NCBI GenBank assembly: GCA_049522565.1
Contig: JBEKNT010000368.1
Span: forward strand, 1 to 7,049
Source of the DNA: JASHVB01 sp049522565
GTDB taxonomy: Bacteria > Pseudomonadota > Alphaproteobacteria > Acetobacterales > Acetobacteraceae
Direction of reading: 5' to 3'
DNA length: 7,049 nt
Shown: positions 5,246 through 7,049 of the stretch, one piece after another
Layout of the letters: the number at the start of each line of letters is the position of its first letter
Numbering within the stretch: position 1 is the first letter of the stretch
Program-made: the position numbers and the translations under genes
Notes under the pieces: generated by a model
What the model was told of the DNA's origin: nothing
Seen by the model: only the letters and a program-made list of their open reading frames with translations
The model's database searches: none

Positions 5246-5332
5246 TGGTGCCCAGGAGAAGACTCGAACTTCCACGACCTTGCGGCCACAGGTACCTGAA
5301 ACCTGCGCGTCTACCAATTCCGCCACCTGGGC
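5246..5332 (-). tRNA. tRNA-Leu (anticodon CAG)
   Basis: 87 nt including an encoded CCA. The acceptor stem GCCCAGG pairs perfectly with CCTGGGC, with discriminator A. The D-arm reads GCGGAATTGGTAGACGC. The anticodon arm CAGGT-TTCAGGT-ACCTG places CAG at the anticodon, reading CUG. A long variable arm (GGCC-GCAA-GGTC) marks a class II leucine tRNA, and the T-arm is GGAAG-TTCGAGT-CTTCT with one G-U. No intron or odd base is seen. Its 3' end is followed after 26 bp by the RNase D start, so its precursor must be cut from a transcript that continues into that gene. Confidence 0.96.
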
Positions 5333-5375
5333 ATTTCGGTGTCCCGCGCGGGTGCGGGAGAGCGGTAGGGCGCGG

Positions 5376-5404
5376 GGTGTAGCCTTGGCCTGGGGACACG
5401 TCAA
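5376..5404 (-). promoter_or_regulatory. Candidate promoter of the tRNA-Leu/RNase D transcript
   Basis: On the minus strand TTGACG (5404-5399) is a 5/6 match to the -35 consensus. A 17-nt spacer follows, then TACACC (5381-5376) as a weak -10, then a GC-rich discriminator region, as is common for stable-RNA promoters. Transcription would begin near 5369, about 37 nt before the mature tRNA 5' end. A perfect 13-bp tandem repeat abuts the -35 on its upstream side. Confidence 0.55.
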
Positions 5405-5430
5405 CCGCGTTGTGGGACCGCGTTGTGGGA
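5405..5430. repeat. Perfect 13-bp tandem duplication upstream of the tRNA promoter
   Basis: CCGCGTTGTGGGA occurs twice in direct succession (5405-5417 and 5418-5430) with no mismatch. On the minus strand the second unit ends exactly at the TTGACG -35 box. It may be a paired activator or repressor site or a recent slippage duplication. Confidence 0.8.
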
Positions 5431-5624
5431 TCAAGGACGCCCCGCATGAATGGCAATGCCGCGCGAAGACCGCCAGCCTGCACCATCCCCCGCGCGCCGG
5501 ATAGCGCAATGAAAGCGCGACGTGGCGGAGTTCTTCACGCGCAATCGCCTGAAATGGCAGCTTGACCGCTGCCGCCCGGCAGGTTCCCATCCCGGCTAAC
5601 AGGCCAGGCAAGAGGAAGCTCCAG

Positions 5625-6869
5625 GTGACACGCTCCGCCCCAACGCTGTTCGTGCTCGCCGCGCTGTTTGCGCTGCCGGCGCGCGCCGACACCACGCTGA
5701 CCGTGTTCATCTCCAGCGCGCTGCGCCCCGAGGTGATGCGCCAGGCCTTCGACCGCTTCGAGGCGGCCAATCCCGGCGTCAAGGTCACCGCGCAAACCGG
5801 CGGCGCGACCAGCGACCTTCAGGCGCAGTATCTCAATACCGTGATGTCGGCGAAGGACAGCACGCTCGACGTGATGTTGCTCGATATCATCCGGCCTGCG
5901 CAATTCGCCGCGACCGGCTGGACCGTGCCGCTGGACGAGTCGGTCGGTGATCGCACGGCATTCCTGAAACGCTATCTGCCGGCCTATGCCGAGGCTGACA
6001 CAGTGGACGGCAAGCTGGTCGCGCTGCCGGCCTTTGCCGATGCAATGTTCCTGTATTATCGCAAGGACCTGCTGGACAAATACCATCTGCCGGTGCCGCA
6101 GACCTGGAGCGAGCTGGCGAAGCAGGCCAAGACCATCCAGGCGGGCGAAAACAATCCCGACCTGCAGGGCGTGAGTTTCCAGGGCGCGCCGATCGAAGGC
6201 ACCGTCTGCACCTTTCTGCTGCCCTATTGGAGCATGGGCAAGACGCTGGTGCATGACGGCCACCTCACCTGGGACCGCGCCGCCGCGCTGAAGTCGTTTG
6301 CTTTATGGACCGGGCTGGTGAAGGACGGTGTCGCGCCGCGCAACGTCGCGGAAATCGTCACCGACCAGACGCGCAAGGACTTCGAATCCGGCAAGGCAGT
6401 GTTCGCCGTGCTGTGGTCGTATGGCTGGAACCTGTTCCAAAGTGCCGACAGCGCGGTGAAGGACAAGGTCGGCGTCGCCGAGCTGCCGGCGGTGGACGGC
6501 GGCAAGCCGGTGAGCTGCATCGGCGGCTGGCAATGGGGCGTGTCGGCCTATTCCAAGCACCAGGAGGACGCGATCAAGTTGGTGCGCTACCTGTCGTCGC
6601 CCGAGGTGGCGACTCTGCTGGCCGAGAAGGCGTCGCTGCTGCCGGTTTTCCCAGATCTGTACAAGGACCCGGCGGTGCTGCAAGCGGTGCCCTGGCTGGC
6701 CGCGGCCCTGCCGGTGGTGGAAACCGCGAAGGCGCGTCCGGTAACGCCACGCTACAATGACGTAAGCGACACGATCCGCACGCAGACCAACGCCGTGCTG
6801 GCGGGTTCCGAGACACCTGAAGACGCCGCCACGCAGATGGAAGCGCGACTGCGCCGGGTGCTGCACTAA
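5625..6869 (+). CDS. ABC transporter periplasmic solute-binding protein, family 1 (carbohydrate type)
   Basis: 414 aa from the GTG at 5625. The Sec signal peptide covers residues 1-21: MTRSAPTLFVLAALFALPARA, cleavage expected after ARA before DTTLTVF. The mature part shows the maltose/trehalose-type family 1 pattern: AFDRFEAANPGVKV (41-54), LDVMLLDI (81-88), GKLVALPAFADAMFLYYRKD (129-148) and P.TW.EL (158-164). Near the C-terminus ARPVTPRYNDVSDTI and ETPEDAATQMEARL are typical of sugar-binding members. It would capture a sugar or glycoside in the periplasm and hand it to membrane permeases. The specific ligand is unknown. I prefer GTG 5625 because AGAGGAAG (5611-5618) is well placed and the signal peptide begins there; the in-frame TTG at 5562 would add 21 residues before it. 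TTGACC (5562-5567) with a weak TCCCAT 17 nt on could be its promoter. Confidence 0.88.
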   Translation: MTRSAPTLFVLAALFALPARADTTLTVFISSALRPEVMRQAFDRFEAANPGVKVTAQTGGATSDLQAQYLNTVMSAKDSTLDVMLLDIIRPAQFAATGWTVPLDESVGDRTAFLKRYLPAYAEADTVDGKLVALPAFADAMFLYYRKDLLDKYHLPVPQTWSELAKQAKTIQAGENNPDLQGVSFQGAPIEGTVCTFLLPYWSMGKTLVHDGHLTWDRAAALKSFALWTGLVKDGVAPRNVAEIVTDQTRKDFESGKAVFAVLWSYGWNLFQSADSAVKDKVGVAELPAVDGGKPVSCIGGWQWGVSAYSKHQEDAIKLVRYLSSPEVATLLAEKASLLPVFPDLYKDPAVLQAVPWLAAALPVVETAKARPVTPRYNDVSDTIRTQTNAVLAGSETPEDAATQMEARLRRVLH

Positions 6870-6870
6870 C

Positions 6871-7049
6871 ATGGCAGAAAACCTCGCCCGCGAAGCGGGA
6901 GAGGTCGAGGCGCGACGCGCCGAGGGCGAGGGTGCTGCGAGCAGTACGGTGCGACTTGCGGCACCCTCACCCGGCGCTCCGCGCCGACCTCTCCCGCGGC
7001 GCGGGAGAGGTATTCTCGACGCGAACGATGCGGTGCTGGCACGTGTGTT
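6871..7049 (+). CDS. Partial open frame directly after the binding-protein gene, possible ABC permease start read through a repeat
   Basis: ATG at 6871 lies 1 nt after the TAA of the binding-protein gene and opens a frame with 59 codons and no stop to the window end. It begins MAENLAREAGEVEARRAEGE and ends ILDANDAVLARV. Nearly all of the middle (codons 4-47) is encoded by the palindromic repeat at 6881-7011, so that Arg/Glu/Pro-rich stretch is not a conserved protein sequence. The last residues look like normal coding sequence and could be the N-terminus of a sugar permease, as expected next in such an operon. There is no good ribosome site before 6871. The true start may instead be downstream of the repeat (for example GTG 7033), with the open frame accidental. 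Confidence 0.35.
   Translation, partial: MAENLAREAGEVEARRAEGEGAASSTVRLAAPSPGAPRRPLPRRGRGILDANDAVLARV
6881..7011. repeat. 131-bp composite palindromic repeat (REP/BIME-like)
   Basis: Two 25-bp palindromes bound the element. At 6881-6905, ACCTCGCCCGC-GAA-GCGGGAGAGGT has one mismatched pair; at 6987-7011, ACCTCTCCCGCG-G-CGCGGGAGAGGT is perfect. The DNA between also pairs with itself: TCGAGGCGCGACGCGCCGAG (6905-6924) opposes CCCGGCGCTCCGCGCCGA (6970-6987) and GAGGGTGC (6929-6936) opposes GCACCCTC (6961-6968). The whole element is therefore one long imperfect inverted repeat carrying smaller hairpins at its ends. This layout resembles REP/BIME elements and is a known style in Acetobacteraceae-like genomes. 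It is related in core sequence to the hairpin at 22-47. Confidence 0.8.

Noticed and set aside
5246..5332. tRNA used as an integration site for a mobile element
   Set aside because: No duplicated tRNA 3' end, integrase or compositional break beside the tRNA; both flanks are ordinary host genes.
5446..5565. 39-codon ORF starting MNGNAARRPPACTI with AAGGA 8 nt upstream
   Set aside because: Decent spacing to an SD-like AAGGA, but composition is Arg/Ala/Pro typical of random frames in GC-rich DNA and there is no hydrophobic or motif content. Not supportable without conservation.
5535..6263. Minus-strand open frame of 242 codons opposite the binding protein
   Set aside because: Shadow frame; the plus strand has a signal peptide, SD and the family pattern throughout.
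6881..7011. CRISPR array or phage attachment site at the palindromic repeat
   Set aside because: There are only two palindromic units of opposed sense with complementary DNA between them, no regular spacers, no cas genes and no integrase.

Overview
The window is high-GC DNA, fully bacterial in style: tightly packed genes, ATGA start/stop overlaps, and arginine/alanine/leucine-rich proteins. The gene families (FtsX, a DUF218/YdcF protein, a PlsC acyltransferase, a DUF2125 protein, an HRDC-less short RNase D) and the GTCATTGCGAG-type and CTCCCGC/GCGGGAG palindromic spacers point to an alphaproteobacterium, most likely Rhodospirillales/Acetobacteraceae. That placement is inference; nothing here fixes genus or species. 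Nothing in the window looks like a phage, integron, CRISPR array or defence island.

Layout. (1) 59-2294, plus strand: a cell-envelope operon ftsX - ydcF-like - plsC-like, joined by two 4-bp ATGA overlaps. ftsE is expected just upstream, outside the window. (2) 2295-2926: a 630-bp gene-poor spacer with fragments of dispersed repeats and, at its end, a good sigma70-type promoter. (3) 2927-3973: a membrane-anchored DUF2125 protein. (4) 3954-4404: a second promoter, a 5' leader with a possible 15-codon leader peptide and a long imperfect hairpin that would bury the Shine-Dalgarno sequence, then a small stand-alone ACT-domain protein. (5) 4405-4565: a convergent intergenic region with two inverted repeats. 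(6) 4566-5404, minus strand: tRNA-Leu(CAG) and, 26 bp behind it, a short RNase D, apparently driven by one promoter preceded by a perfect 13-bp tandem duplication. (7) 5625-7049, plus strand: the periplasmic binding protein of a family 1 carbohydrate ABC transporter, then a reading frame starting 1 nt after its stop that stays open through a 131-bp palindromic repeat to the window end. It could be the start of the next transporter gene.

How the parts fit. FtsEX-type proteins connect division to cell-wall hydrolysis, PlsC makes phosphatidic acid, and the YdcF family is tied to envelope carbohydrate or cell-wall maintenance, so region 1 is an envelope module. RNase D trims tRNA 3' ends and here lies directly behind a tRNA. 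The most unusual signal is the leader of the ACT gene at 3989-4092: promoter, leader ORF, nested stems and SD sequestration are mutually consistent with translational attenuation. This rests on hand-folding and has not been computed or tested. The second most unusual is the repeat that an open frame reads through at the right edge.
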